A stretch of DNA of 64,000 bases from Methanomassiliicoccales archaeon LGM-RCC1 (GTDB lineage: Archaea > Thermoplasmatota > Thermoplasmata > Methanomassiliicoccales > Methanomethylophilaceae), in NCBI GenBank assembly GCA_030168575.1, contig CP115555.1, positions 992,001 to 1,056,000 of the forward strand. The letters run 5' to 3'. This document shows positions 8,038 to 17,197 of this stretch, piece after piece. Position 1 is the first letter of the stretch. Each line of letters begins with the position of its first letter. The position numbers and the translations under genes are program-made. The notes under the pieces are model-generated. The model worked only from the letters and a program-made list of their open reading frames with translations, was not told the DNA's origin and did not search any database.

Positions 8038-9145
8038 TTACGAAGTGGACTATTCGGAGGTCACGGGCAGACTGGTCTCGTGTCCTGAGCAGTGCGGGAT
8101 GTGCTGCCTCTGCCAGCCAGAGGTCCTGCCCGAAGAGAGGCCTTTCTTCAAGAAGAACTACCCCCAGTTCCTTGTGAGGACGAAGGGGCCTCAGCCCTAC
8201 AGTGCTCTGGCGCTGAAGAAGGGATGTGGATCATGCGTCTTCCTGGAGAACAGGAGATGCAAGGTCTACGACCACAGGACCGCATATTGCAGGCAGTTCC
8301 CCTACCACATCTACGCCAGCGACAGGGTGAAGGTCGAATTGGACCTCTCCTGCAGGGGTGCTTGGGAGGGCAAGGGCAACGATGCTCTGACCGAGGCCAA
8401 GGAACTCATCAAGGCCGCGGATTCTAGGATAACCGAAGCCATCGCGGAGGCCAAGGAAGTCTACCGCGAGTTCTATGCTAACTGCAAGGAGGCCGGCGTC
8501 TATCAGGACCCGTCAATGCTCCGCATGACCGTTTCCGAGAATGTCTCGATGTTCACGGACCTTGCTTACCTCAGCCGTATAATGGATATGTCCCAGATAG
8601 AGCCGATAATGGCATTGGCGGGCACCCGTCCGGAGACGCAGTTGGACATGGAGTCGCTGGAGGAGGCGGGGAGGGATCTCGCCATGGACTCGATGTCATC
8701 GAACGATCCCCTGAGCGTCCCGGTCTACTGCGACAAGGATTGGAATTGGAACATGTTCATGGCCCAGAACGGCAGGATAGAGTGGATGGTGATGGATGAC
8801 GACGGCAATCTCATCCACAAGGCGTTCGCCGACGCCACCGACATCAAGCTGAAGGTGCCCGACTCCGAGGGAGTGAAGGTACTGACGGACTACGTCAACA
8901 CCCTCAATCAGAGGGACAGCTTCCTCGGCAGCGTGTTCTCGATGATGGACCAGAACGGCTATGAGGACGACATGACCAACGCGTACTTCGGCAGCATGGC
9001 CGTGACCGTGATGGACCTCCTCTGGAGGATGTCCATGCTGGACCACTTCATGGGAACCGGAGTGGGAGCTGAGGGCGTGAGGGAAGCCATAATCTTCTAC
9101 GACATGGACCGTCTGGATGCACCTGCGATAGGCGCTTTCGTCTAA
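8030..9145 (+). CDS. YkgJ-like Cys-cluster protein
   Basis: The N-terminal 120 residues hold a metal- or Fe-S-binding Cys cluster (CPEQCGMCCLC, then CGSC, CKVYDHRTAYCRQFPY and a last Cys near residue 105) as in the YkgJ/UPF0153 family. The remaining 250 residues are acidic and unrecognised. It starts inside the end of pyrC, so translation is coupled. Proteins of this family are suspected oxidoreductases or metal-binding factors; no substrate can be assigned. Confidence 0.75.
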   Translation: MADYEVDYSEVTGRLVSCPEQCGMCCLCQPEVLPEERPFFKKNYPQFLVRTKGPQPYSALALKKGCGSCVFLENRRCKVYDHRTAYCRQFPYHIYASDRVKVELDLSCRGAWEGKGNDALTEAKELIKAADSRITEAIAEAKEVYREFYANCKEAGVYQDPSMLRMTVSENVSMFTDLAYLSRIMDMSQIEPIMALAGTRPETQLDMESLEEAGRDLAMDSMSSNDPLSVPVYCDKDWNWNMFMAQNGRIEWMVMDDDGNLIHKAFADATDIKLKVPDSEGVKVLTDYVNTLNQRDSFLGSVFSMMDQNGYEDDMTNAYFGSMAVTVMDLLWRMSMLDHFMGTGVGAEGVREAIIFYDMDRLDAPAIGAFV

Positions 9146-9146
9146 T

Positions 9147-9157
9147 CTTTTATACGG
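9147..9157 (+). promoter_or_regulatory. TATA box of CDF transporter gene
   Basis: TCTTTTATACG is centred about 26 bases before the ATG at 9178, which has no ribosome-binding site: a leaderless start. Confidence 0.5.
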
Positions 9158-9177
9158 GGTAGGTTTAACATCCTCTC

Positions 9178-10299
9178 ATGGACGACATAGGCAGTCAGCA
9201 GCAGGATAGGAACTCCAAGATAGTCCGCACGAGCGTAATCGGCATCGTCGTGAACGTTCTTCTGGCCACGTTCAAGGCCATAGTGGGAATCCTTAGCAAC
9301 TCGATTGCTGTCACCCTAGATGCGGTCAACAACCTGAGCGATGCGCTGTCCTCCGTCGTCACCATCATAGGCACTAAGCTCGCCGGCAAGAAGCCGGACA
9401 AGAAGCATCCTCTCGGATATGGAAGGATCGAATACCTGACCACGATGATCATCGCGGCCATCGTCCTCTATGCAGGAATCACAGCATTGACGGAATCTGT
9501 CGGCAAGATCATCAATCCAGAGGTCCCGGATTATTCAACGGTTTCCCTCATAGTGATCGCCTCTGCTGTCCTGGTGAAGATCTTCCTCGGAAGGTATGTT
9601 AAGGGCGTCGGGGAGAAGGTCAACTCGGGTTCGCTGGTGGCATCCGGAAAGGATGCGCTGTTCGATGCTGTGCTGTCTGCATCCGTTCTCCTGTCCGCCA
9701 TCATTTTCGTCGTTTGGGGAATCAGCCTGGAGGCCTACGTCGGACTGCTGATCTCCGTGTTCATCATCAAGGCCAGTATCGAGATGTTCAGCGAGGCCGT
9801 CGACGAGATCCTCGGCAGGCGCACCGACAAGGAAGAGATGGACGCTATCAAAGAGTCCATCATGAAGGAGGAGAAGGTCACCGGAGTGTACGACCTGATC
9901 ATCCACAGCTACGGCCCCAACACCACTCTGGCATCGGTCCATGTAGAGGTCCCATCGGACATGGATGCCAAGGAGATCGACAGGCTGGAGCGCTCCCTGG
10001 CGACACGCATCTACCAGGAGTTCGGCATAATCCTCACCGCCACAGGAATCTACGCCATCGACACCGATGAAGAATCCACACGCATCCGCAACGACGTCAA
10101 GGATAGGGTCATGAACCACGAGGGTGTGCTGCAGGTCCACGGATTCTTCCTGGACCGCGAGGCCCGCAGGATGGATCTCGATGTCATCATCGACTTCGAT
10201 ATGAAGGACCGCGAGGCGGTCTACTGCGACATCCTGAAGGATATCGAATCCGCATATCCCGATTACAAGGTCGCCGTCGTGTTGGACATAGACCTCTGA
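9178..10299 (+). CDS. Cation diffusion facilitator (CDF) metal transporter
   Basis: Inner-membrane proton/metal antiporter of the CDF family. About six membrane segments occupy residues 18-210, followed by a cytoplasmic ferredoxin-like domain that appears to be repeated (residues about 220-295 and 300-373), making the tail longer than in YiiP. The segment-2 metal site reads DAVNNLSD and the segment-5 site KDALFD, so the His/Asp pattern of zinc-specific members is altered; manganese or iron export is possible. It has its own leaderless promoter. Confidence 0.87.
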   Translation: MDDIGSQQQDRNSKIVRTSVIGIVVNVLLATFKAIVGILSNSIAVTLDAVNNLSDALSSVVTIIGTKLAGKKPDKKHPLGYGRIEYLTTMIIAAIVLYAGITALTESVGKIINPEVPDYSTVSLIVIASAVLVKIFLGRYVKGVGEKVNSGSLVASGKDALFDAVLSASVLLSAIIFVVWGISLEAYVGLLISVFIIKASIEMFSEAVDEILGRRTDKEEMDAIKESIMKEEKVTGVYDLIIHSYGPNTTLASVHVEVPSDMDAKEIDRLERSLATRIYQEFGIILTATGIYAIDTDEESTRIRNDVKDRVMNHEGVLQVHGFFLDREARRMDLDVIIDFDMKDREAVYCDILKDIESAYPDYKVAVVLDIDL

Positions 10300-10488
10300 C
10301 GGTGCGTTCAGCACATTTATCAATGCCCCGGGGATACAGCCCCCAGAGGGCTCCTGTAAGAGGCATCTTCAGGGGGATACCTTAAAATACAGTTTCTATA
10401 TAGGTGTCCAAAGTTAGCACCCATGATAGGATTATCGTGATGGTGCGTTGTCCGCGGGGACAAATCACAATCAAAGGAGAGATCGAAA

Positions 10489-10662
10489 ATGTCAGGAGCA
10501 GGAACACCGGCACAGGGAAGGCACAACAAGTACAAGACGCACATCCCCTGCCGCAGGTGCGGAAAGCGCGCATACCACGTCAGGAAGGGAGTATGCGCTT
10601 CATGCGGATACGGAAAGACCGCAAAGATGAGAACATACGCTTGGGCAAAACTCCGTGAGTGA
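10489..10662 (+). CDS. rpl37e: 50S ribosomal protein eL37
   Basis: A 57-residue zinc-ribbon ribosomal protein. The N-terminus [18 protein letters not shown], the two pairs CRRC and CASC, and the [16 protein letters not shown] tail are diagnostic for eL37. AAAGGAGAG lies just upstream of the ATG. purF starts 6 bases after the stop, so the two are likely co-transcribed. A TATA-like TTCTATATAGG at 10391-10402 predicts a leader of about 65 bases. Confidence 0.93.
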   Translation: MSGAGTPAQGRHNKYKTHIPCRRCGKRAYHVRKGVCASCGYGKTAKMRTYAWAKLRE

Positions 10663-10668
10663 TCCGAG

Positions 10669-12057
10669 ATGGCCGTGAATCACAGTTGCGGTGTAGTCGC
10701 GATTTCTGCCGATTACGACGTAGCCTCTGATATCTACACGGCCCTGATGATTATACAGCACCGCGGACAGGAAAGCGCAGGGATATCCGTCTACAACGGT
10801 GCGGCGATCCGCACCATCAAAGGTCAGGGATTGGTCAACGACGCAATCCCGACGAGTTCCCTTTCTAAATTACCCGGTAAGTCGGGAATCGGTCACGTCA
10901 GGTACGCGACCCTGGGCGCAAACGGCTACGAGAACGCCCAGCCTTTGAACGTCGCCACTAATTTCGGTGAGATCGCAGTCGCACACAACGGCGAGCTCAC
11001 CAACTACAACGAGCTGAAAGAGAAGTACATGAAGGAGGGTTGGGTCTTCTTCACCCAGTCCGACAGCGAATTGATCCTCAGGCTCCTCGGAAAGTATCTC
11101 GTTGACTACAGCCCCACCGATGCTGTCCACAAGATCATGGACGAGCTCGACGGAGCATATTCTGTCGTATTCACCATCAACGGCAAGACCTACGGATTCA
11201 GGGACAGGTACGGATTCAGGCCCTTGATCCTAGGAAAATTGGATGGCGGATACATCCTAGTGTCTGAGAGCTCAGCGATCGAGGCCCTCAAGGGAGAGGT
11301 CATAAGGGATGTGGAGCCCGGAGAGATCTGCGAGATCACCAGCACTTCCTACAAGTTCACACCCGCCGAGAACCCGAAGCACCCGAAGGCCCACTGCATG
11401 TTCGAGTGGGTTTACTTCGCTAGGCCAGATTCAGTCATCGACGGAAGGACCGTGTACGATGTCCGCAGGGAGATAGGAAGGGTCCTGGCCAGAGAGTGCC
11501 CGGCAGATGTCGATTTCGTCATGCCCATACCCGATTCGGGACGTGCGCACGCCATCGGTTACGCGATCGAGGCAGGTATCCCGTACGAGGAAGGATTCAT
11601 GATGAACCGTGCAGCAGGAAGGACATTCATCCTGCCCGAGCAGAAGCTCAGGGAGACTGCGGTCTCTATGAAGATGATCCCCATCAGGAGCGCTGTCAGC
11701 GGCAAGAAGGTCCTGATCATCGACGACAGTATCGTAAGGGGTACAACTCTGAAGATCCTCATCGGCATGCTCAAGGACGCCGGAGCGAAGGAGGTCCACG
11801 TCCGTATCGGATGCCCCCCTGTCATCGCACCTTGCTTCTACGGCGTAGACATGAAGACAAGGGACCAGTTCATCGCCAACAAGCACTCCATCGAAGAGAT
11901 CCGCGAGATCATCGGAGCGGACAGCCTTGGATACATCAGCCTCGAGGGACTCATCGAAGCCATCGGATTCAAGGGAGAGGACCTGTGCCTGGCCTGTGTC
12001 AACAACAAGTACCCCACCAGGATCGAGGGCGAGGTTTACAGGTTCGACCAGAACTGA
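10669..12057 (+). CDS. purF: Amidophosphoribosyltransferase
   Basis: First committed enzyme of purine synthesis: transfers the amide nitrogen of glutamine to PRPP. The N-terminal nucleophile is Cys7 after a six-residue propeptide (MAVNHS), so removal of the leader is expected. The glutaminase domain covers about residues 7-230. The PRPP loop VLIIDDSIVRGTT lies near residue 350. Cysteines near residue 243, in PPVIAPC and in CLAC near the C-terminus match the [4Fe-4S]-binding class. The length of 462 residues is normal. Confidence 0.95.
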   Translation: MAVNHSCGVVAISADYDVASDIYTALMIIQHRGQESAGISVYNGAAIRTIKGQGLVNDAIPTSSLSKLPGKSGIGHVRYATLGANGYENAQPLNVATNFGEIAVAHNGELTNYNELKEKYMKEGWVFFTQSDSELILRLLGKYLVDYSPTDAVHKIMDELDGAYSVVFTINGKTYGFRDRYGFRPLILGKLDGGYILVSESSAIEALKGEVIRDVEPGEICEITSTSYKFTPAENPKHPKAHCMFEWVYFARPDSVIDGRTVYDVRREIGRVLARECPADVDFVMPIPDSGRAHAIGYAIEAGIPYEEGFMMNRAAGRTFILPEQKLRETAVSMKMIPIRSAVSGKKVLIIDDSIVRGTTLKILIGMLKDAGAKEVHVRIGCPPVIAPCFYGVDMKTRDQFIANKHSIEEIREIIGADSLGYISLEGLIEAIGFKGEDLCLACVNNKYPTRIEGEVYRFDQN

Positions 12058-12122
12058 GCTTTTTCCGTTCTCCAGCTCATCCAAAGGTTTAATAACAGCA
12101 AGGCTATGTGCGGTTATCCACT

Positions 12123-12195
12123 GGGCAGGTAGATCAGTTGGAAGATCGTTACATTGGCATTGTAGAGGTCGCGAGTTCGAATCTCGCCCTGTCCA
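12123..12195 (+). tRNA. tRNA-Ala (GGC)
   Basis: A 73-base cloverleaf with acceptor stem GGGCAGG/CCTGTCC, including the G3-U70 pair that marks alanine tRNAs. The anticodon loop is TTGGCAT (anticodon GGC) and the T arm GCGAG/CTCGC. No intron and no encoded CCA. A TATA-like TTTAATAAC is about 30 bases upstream. Confidence 0.94.
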
Positions 12196-12266
12196 CTCAT
12201 TCTCTTCAGCCAGATATCTGATTTTATTGGATGTTGTTCATTCTCTGAACTCATTTTTCAAAAAAC

Positions 12267-12276
12267 CATATATAAT
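12267..12276 (+). promoter_or_regulatory. TATA box of small membrane-protein gene
   Basis: CATATATAAT is centred about 26 bases before the ATG at 12298: a leaderless start. Confidence 0.5.
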
Positions 12277-12297
12277 CTCGAATGCCGTCACATTATC

Positions 12298-12687
12298 ATG
12301 TCTTCTGACAAGAATCGCCCAGTTGTAATCAGCATCGTCGCTATTCTCAACTTCCTGATAGGATTATTCTTCCTCGCTGGTGGAATAGTCATGGCCTTGG
12401 GTATCATCGATATATCAGCGCATGTACCCGAAATGGCAGAATACGCTGCCCTCGGCGGTGGAATCGTTATTCTCATCGGAATCATCTACCTGGTCATAGC
12501 CGGCGGAATGTGGAACGGATGGAAGATCATGTGGTATATCGGCGTGATCGTCAACGGACTCAGCCTTATCATGGGAATCGCAACCATCTTTGTCGGCAGT
12601 TTCGTCGGAATCATCCCGCTGGTCATCGATGCCATCATCCTGTACTATCTGTTCAGGCCCGGTGTCAAGGAATTCTTCGGAATCTGA
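12298..12687 (+). CDS. Small membrane protein, four predicted segments
   Basis: Unrecognised 129-residue integral membrane protein. Hydrophobic stretches lie at about residues 9-33, 48-68, 76-98 and 99-119; soluble parts are very short. It stands alone between tRNA-Ala and an ArsR-type regulator with its own leaderless promoter. No catalytic motif is visible. Confidence 0.72.
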   Translation: MSSDKNRPVVISIVAILNFLIGLFFLAGGIVMALGIIDISAHVPEMAEYAALGGGIVILIGIIYLVIAGGMWNGWKIMWYIGVIVNGLSLIMGIATIFVGSFVGIIPLVIDAIILYYLFRPGVKEFFGI

Positions 12688-12794
12688 TTACAAACATGCC
12701 CGCAAGGGCATTTTCCCTCTTCTTTACTATAGTTCCAATCGTCACGATACCCGCTTTCTCCTTCGTTTTCCGCATGTTGGGCTATCTGTTAACG

Positions 12795-12803
12795 TTTATA
12801 TAT
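12795..12803 (+). promoter_or_regulatory. TATA box of ArsR-type gene
   Basis: TTTATATAT lies immediately before a palindrome (12805-12822); transcription should start near 12828. Confidence 0.5.
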
Positions 12804-12804
12804 T

Positions 12805-12822
12805 ATTCTCATTATTGAGAAT
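12805..12822. promoter_or_regulatory. Candidate operator (inverted repeat)
   Basis: ATTCTCA and TGAGAAT are perfect inverted arms with a 4-base spacer, just downstream of the TATA box and before the expected transcription start of the ArsR-type gene. A dimeric winged-helix regulator bound here would block initiation, so autoregulation is the simplest reading. Confidence 0.5.
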
Positions 12823-12850
12823 ATAATCAAAAATGATAATGGTGTGCCGA

Positions 12851-13357
12851 ATGAAGATAAGCGAACTCCTCTCGAACCCGGTAAGGGTAAGGATTGTCCA
12901 GTACCTGAAAGTCAACGGGGATTCAACTGCAAAGCAGATCTCTGAGGCTCTGAACGATATCTCCGTGCCGACCCTTTACCGCCATATCAATAAGCTCCTA
13001 GACGAAAAGGTGATCATCGTCAAGGAGGAAAGGAAGGTGAGGGGGACCATCGAGAGGACCTTCTCCTTCGACGAGGACGCATTCATGTCGCAGTCCGGAG
13101 ATGACATCGCAGATATGGCCTACCAGTTCCTCATGACGCTCTACGCCAGCTTCAAGGAGTATGTGGATGAGGGGGAGAATGATCCTCTGAAGGACAGGCT
13201 CTCCATGAGGACATGCACCGTCCGCATGACCGATGAGGCCATGGACGGTTACCTTCGGGAACTTAGGGATCTGCTCTCCAGGTACGTAACCTCCAACGAG
13301 GGGAAGCTCAGGAGCATATCGTTCATATCGGCACCGGTGAAGGAGGTATCGGAATGA
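12851..13357 (+). CDS. ArsR-type winged-helix transcription regulator
   Basis: The N-terminal 80 residues form a winged helix (LLSNPVRVRIVQYLKVNG, STAKQISEAL, PTLYRHINKLLDEKVI), typical of ArsR-like regulators acting on small effectors or stress. The C-terminal half is helical and unrecognised. The ATG at 12851 follows GGTGTG at suitable spacing; an ATG at 12833 is also possible. The stop overlaps the next start by 4 bases, tying it to the hydrolase gene, and a palindrome sits in its promoter. Confidence 0.82.
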   Translation: MKISELLSNPVRVRIVQYLKVNGDSTAKQISEALNDISVPTLYRHINKLLDEKVIIVKEERKVRGTIERTFSFDEDAFMSQSGDDIADMAYQFLMTLYASFKEYVDEGENDPLKDRLSMRTCTVRMTDEAMDGYLRELRDLLSRYVTSNEGKLRSISFISAPVKEVSE

Positions 13358-14301
13358 CGGATATCAAAGAGGAGAATGTGACCATAGACGGCGGTGTGCC
13401 GCTGGGAGCGACCATCACCTACACCGACAAGAGCGAGAGGAAGCCTGCCATCGTGATCATCATGGGAACCGGGAAGCTAGACAGGGATGGCAACGGCATG
13501 GGATTCAAGATGGATCTCTACAAGAACTTCGCAAGGATGTTCGCGGAGGACGGGTTCGTAGCAGTCCGTTTCGACAAGAGGGGCACTCATGGATCCGGAG
13601 GGGACTTCAACACCGCTGGTCTCAGCGATATCACCGACGATGCGATCTCGGTTATCAGGTACATGAAGTCGCTGCCGTATGTGGACGCTTCCAGGATAAT
13701 CGTATGCGGCCATTCGGAAGGTTCCATCATCGCCACCCTCCTATCTGATAAGGAGGAGACCGCAGGATTGATCCTTCTTGGCGGAGCGGCCATGTGCCTC
13801 AAGGACGCGCTCCGCTACCAGAGCAGGTTAGCGGGGGAGCAGATAGAGAATACCGGCGGTATCAAGGGCAAGCTACTGCAGAAGCTAGCATCTAGGGAGA
13901 AGATCGAGTCCAATCAGGATGAGATGTTCGGAAAGGCCGCTGAGGCTCAGGGCGATACCATCTCCATCAAAGGCGCGAAGATGAGCGCAAAATGGCTGAG
14001 GGAGCACGATTCGTATTCGTCCGGGGATCTCGTCAACATGCTGAAATCCTACGGGAAACCGATCCTGGCGATCACCGGAACGGCGGATCTGTCTTCGGAC
14101 TATCATTTCCTTGACGCGATACAGGATGTCCCGGGCATCACCTGCTACGTCCCCCAGAACGTGAACCATATCTTCAGGGAGATCGATGACGATAACAGCA
14201 TCATGAAGGTCAAGAAGCAGTACGTCAGACTGGCCGCGAAGCCCATGCATCAGGGTACGAAGGAGACCATCGACTCCTGGTTGGTGCAGTTCAGGGATTG
14301 A
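13354..14301 (+). CDS. Alpha/beta hydrolase
   Basis: Alpha/beta-hydrolase-fold protein of 315 residues. The nucleophile elbow GHSEG is near residue 120, a GTADLSSD segment holds the probable acid, and the NVNHIFRE segment near the C-terminus supplies the catalytic His. The oxyanion region is IIMGTGKLDRDG. It resembles dienelactone-hydrolase/acyl-esterase-like proteins; the substrate is unknown. Translationally coupled to the ArsR-type regulator, which probably controls it. Confidence 0.85.
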   Translation: MTDIKEENVTIDGGVPLGATITYTDKSERKPAIVIIMGTGKLDRDGNGMGFKMDLYKNFARMFAEDGFVAVRFDKRGTHGSGGDFNTAGLSDITDDAISVIRYMKSLPYVDASRIIVCGHSEGSIIATLLSDKEETAGLILLGGAAMCLKDALRYQSRLAGEQIENTGGIKGKLLQKLASREKIESNQDEMFGKAAEAQGDTISIKGAKMSAKWLREHDSYSSGDLVNMLKSYGKPILAITGTADLSSDYHFLDAIQDVPGITCYVPQNVNHIFREIDDDNSIMKVKKQYVRLAAKPMHQGTKETIDSWLVQFRD

Positions 14302-14304
14302 TCC

Positions 14305-15714
14305 TCACGCGTGCCTGATGCCGGTGTGCTCCGAGATCTCGGAACTCACTGTGCACAGGTCATCCAGGGACAGCTCGCCAAGCGACTTGTGGCCGGATAC
14401 GCGGAGGAATATCCTGATCTCCTCTGCAGTAGCGTTGAGATAGTTCCCGACCCTGATGGCGCCGGCCTCGGTATCCAAGCGGGACTCCAGCTCAGGATCC
14501 TGGGTAGCGATCCCCATGGGGCATTTCCCGGAGTTGCATGCCCTGTACTTCTGGCATCCGAGGGCCATGAGAGCAGCGGTCGCGATCGCAACGGCATCGG
14601 CACCCATCGCCAAGGCCTTGATGAAGTCCTTGCTGGTCCTGAGACCTCCGGTGATGATCAGCTGCTGGTCCATGCCGTGCTCGTCCATGTACTTCCTAGC
14701 CCTGGAAAGAGCATATAGAGTTGGGACTGTGGTGGCATCCTTAAGGAACTTGGGGGACGAGCCGGTCGCTCCGCCCCTACCGTCGATGGTGATGAAATCG
14801 CATCCGGACTTGGAGATGAATCCAAGGTCCTCCTCGATATGCTCGGCTGCGATCTTGACACCTATCGGTTTTCCCTTGGTCTCTTTGCGAAGGAAATCCA
14901 CCATAGTCTTCAGGTCCTCAGGGGAGTTTATCTCCTTGAATCTGGACGGGCTGAGGATGTCCTTTCCGACGGGTCTGCCCCTCATCATTGCGATGATGTC
15001 GGTTACCTTGTCCCCGGGAAGGTGCCCTCCCATTCCGGGCTTGGTCCCCTGGCCGATCTTGATCTCGACTGCATCGCACCTCTCATAGGTGTCCATGGTG
15101 GTGCTGTATTTGTTGGGGACGTACTCGAAGATGTACCTGTAGGCGTTGTCAATCTCATCGGAGAGGACTCCTCCCTCTCCGCTGCAGATGGCGGTCTTGG
15201 CCATGGCGGAGCCCTTGGAGAGAGCCTTCTTGGCCCTTCCGGACAGTGCTCCGAAGCTCATATGCGAGATGTAAATGGGAGATTCGAGGACCATTGGCTT
15301 CTCGGCGTTCTTGCCTATGGTCACTCTGATGTCGACATCCGCCCCGTCGTCAAGAGGCGGGTGGGCCAGCTGGCCTCCCAGGAATAGTATGTCATCGAAC
15401 GATGGGATCGGCAGAAGGGTGTCCATGGGCTCGCCCACGCTCTTCCCAGTCTGGGCCAGGGCATGGATCTCATCCATAGGGCCGTTGTCGTGCCTGATCA
15501 TCTTCGGGTCTATAGAGATGTCCTTGGTGTCTGCGGCCTTCTTCTCGACGGGCTTGCTCTCCTTCTTGGGAGCATCCTCCCCGACCTTTACGAACGCGCT
15601 CTTGGGCGCGTGACATACAGGGCAAACCCAATCGTCTGGGAGGTCATCGAACTTGATCGGTTCGATCTCCTCGTCGTAAATCTCGCCGCATATTGAACAT
15701 CTGTAGACTGCCAT
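14305..15714 (-). CDS. Rubredoxin-glutamate synthase (GltB FMN domain) fusion
   Basis: A rubredoxin-like domain (Cys6, Cys9, Cys31, Cys34), a Lys/Glu-rich linker (about residues 45-70) and then the FMN-binding domain of glutamate synthase. The synthase part has the GEGGVLSDE and [16 protein letters not shown] blocks and the C-x5-C-x4-C set (in [16 protein letters not shown]) for a [3Fe-4S] cluster. It lacks the glutaminase domain, so ammonia or a separate glutaminase must supply nitrogen, or it is a related FMN oxidoreductase. The ATG at 15714 lies about 26 bases after a TATA box (CTTATAAAG); a GTG two codons upstream is less likely. Confidence 0.85.
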   Translation of the reverse strand: MAVYRCSICGEIYDEEIEPIKFDDLPDDWVCPVCHAPKSAFVKVGEDAPKKESKPVEKKAADTKDISIDPKMIRHDNGPMDEIHALAQTGKSVGEPMDTLLPIPSFDDILFLGGQLAHPPLDDGADVDIRVTIGKNAEKPMVLESPIYISHMSFGALSGRAKKALSKGSAMAKTAICSGEGGVLSDEIDNAYRYIFEYVPNKYSTTMDTYERCDAVEIKIGQGTKPGMGGHLPGDKVTDIIAMMRGRPVGKDILSPSRFKEINSPEDLKTMVDFLRKETKGKPIGVKIAAEHIEEDLGFISKSGCDFITIDGRGGATGSSPKFLKDATTVPTLYALSRARKYMDEHGMDQQLIITGGLRTSKDFIKALAMGADAVAIATAALMALGCQKYRACNSGKCPMGIATQDPELESRLDTEAGAIRVGNYLNATAEEIRIFLRVSGHKSLGELSLDDLCTVSSEISEHTGIRHA

Positions 15715-15748
15715 GAGCACGAGAACTCATTCCATCTTTATAAGGAGT

Positions 15749-17197
15749 TCAAGAGAAGGTCCTTCCCAGCTCCTTGATCCTCACGATGATGGCGTCGATC
15801 TTGTAATGCTCGAGGTTGGGGTTCAGCAGCGTGAACTTCAGCATCACGCGTCCGTCCTTGACGGTCTGTCCGATGACGGTACCCTCGCTCAGCAGCTTGC
15901 GCCTGACCTTCTTGTTGACCTCGTCGCCGCTGTTGAGAGCGAACACGACGGATGAGAGCTCGGGTTCCACCGGGGCGATGAACTCCGGGTCTTCGGATAT
16001 CCTTTGGTAGAAGTAGTAGGCATTACCGACTGCCTTGTCGATTATCTCTCCGTAGCCCTTCACTCCTCTGGTCTGGAAGGCCATGAACACCTTCAGCGCG
16101 TCGAAGCGGCGGGTGGTCTGCATCGATTTGCCCACGAGGTTGATGTATCCGTCCTCCTCGTCCTCCTCGCGGTTCAGATAGTCCGCGTGGAGCTCGAAGC
16201 ACTTCAGCAGGTCCTTGTCCTTGACCAGGATAGCCGAGCATGAGATGGGCAGAAGGAACATCTTGTGGAAGTCCACCGTTATGGAATCGCAGAGCGATAT
16301 GGCGGAGATCCTGTCGCGGTACTTCTGGCTCATGATGAGCCCTGAGCCGTAGGCGGCATCCGCATGGAGGTGCATCCCGTACTTGTCGCACAGCTCCCTC
16401 ATGCTCTTCGCATCGTCGATTGAACCGAAGTCTGTGCTGCCGAAGGTTGCTACAGCGCAATAGGGGTAGAGCCCTGCGGCAACATCCTCCTCGAGCATCT
16501 TGGCGAACTCATTCACGTCGATCCTGCACTTGGAATCGACTGGGATCTTCCTGACGGCGCGGTACCCCATCCCGAGGATGTGGCTGGCCTTGTCCATGGA
16601 GAAATGCGATATCTCCGATGTGTACACACGGAGCTTGGAGTACTCGGGGGGGAGTCCGTCCATCTTAACGTCATAATTGAACTTCTTGGCGCAGTACCAA
16701 TCGCGTGCAGCGATGATCGCGGATATGTTGGACTGGGATCCTCCGGATGTGAAGCATCCGTCCGATGTGTCCTCGGGGAAGCCGAACAGCTTCACGAGGC
16801 CGTTGATCATGCTGACCTCCATCTCTGTGGCGGCAGGACCCTGATCCCAGCTGTCCAGGCTGCTGTTGAAGCATGAGATGATCAGTTCTGAGCAGATGGA
16901 TTCCGTCAGAACGGGTGAATGCAGATGGGGCATGTACTCCGTGGACCATGTCCTGAGCATGTGGGGGAGGATGACCTTCTCCGTCTCCTCCAGCACCTTT
17001 TCGAATCCCTTCCCCTCTTCGGGCAGGAATCCGAGGTCGTTGATCTTCGCTCTCAGTTCGTAGGGGTCGATCCCGGAGAAGGCGCTGCCGTCCGAGAACG
17101 AGTTGAATATGGCCTCCAGGGTCTCCCTGAGCATCTGGGAGAATCTTTCCTGCACTTCCTTGGATTCGGAAAGGAGCAGCGGATCAGTGGCAGACAT
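15749..17197 (-). CDS. ddc: PLP-dependent decarboxylase, probably L-2,4-diaminobutyrate decarboxylase
   Basis: Group II pyridoxal-phosphate decarboxylase (482 residues). The PLP lysine is Lys312 in VDFHKMF; FTSGGSQSNISAI binds the cofactor phosphate and HADAAYG holds the Asp that contacts the ring nitrogen. Glutamate, tyrosine and diaminobutyrate decarboxylases share this fold. The substrate is inferred from the overlapping upstream aminotransferase gene, which fits the dat-ddc pair that makes 1,3-diaminopropane from aspartate semialdehyde in bacteria such as Acinetobacter. The start overlaps that gene by 14 bases. Confidence 0.78.
   Translation of the reverse strand: MSATDPLLLSESKEVQERFSQMLRETLEAIFNSFSDGSAFSGIDPYELRAKINDLGFLPEEGKGFEKVLEETEKVILPHMLRTWSTEYMPHLHSPVLTESICSELIISCFNSSLDSWDQGPAATEMEVSMINGLVKLFGFPEDTSDGCFTSGGSQSNISAIIAARDWYCAKKFNYDVKMDGLPPEYSKLRVYTSEISHFSMDKASHILGMGYRAVRKIPVDSKCRIDVNEFAKMLEEDVAAGLYPYCAVATFGSTDFGSIDDAKSMRELCDKYGMHLHADAAYGSGLIMSQKYRDRISAISLCDSITVDFHKMFLLPISCSAILVKDKDLLKCFELHADYLNREEDEEDGYINLVGKSMQTTRRFDALKVFMAFQTRGVKGYGEIIDKAVGNAYYFYQRISEDPEFIAPVEPELSSVVFALNSGDEVNKKVRRKLLSEGTVIGQTVKDGRVMLKFTLLNPNLEHYKIDAIIVRIKELGRTFS

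Noticed and set aside
10404-10658. An 84-codon open frame before purF
   Set aside because: It is out of frame with the clear eL37 gene at 10489-10662, and has no ribosomal or Sm-like pattern of its own.
11927-12328. A 133-codon open frame on the plus strand
   Set aside because: It overlaps the end of purF and tRNA-Ala and contains the tRNA shadow REFESRPVHS.
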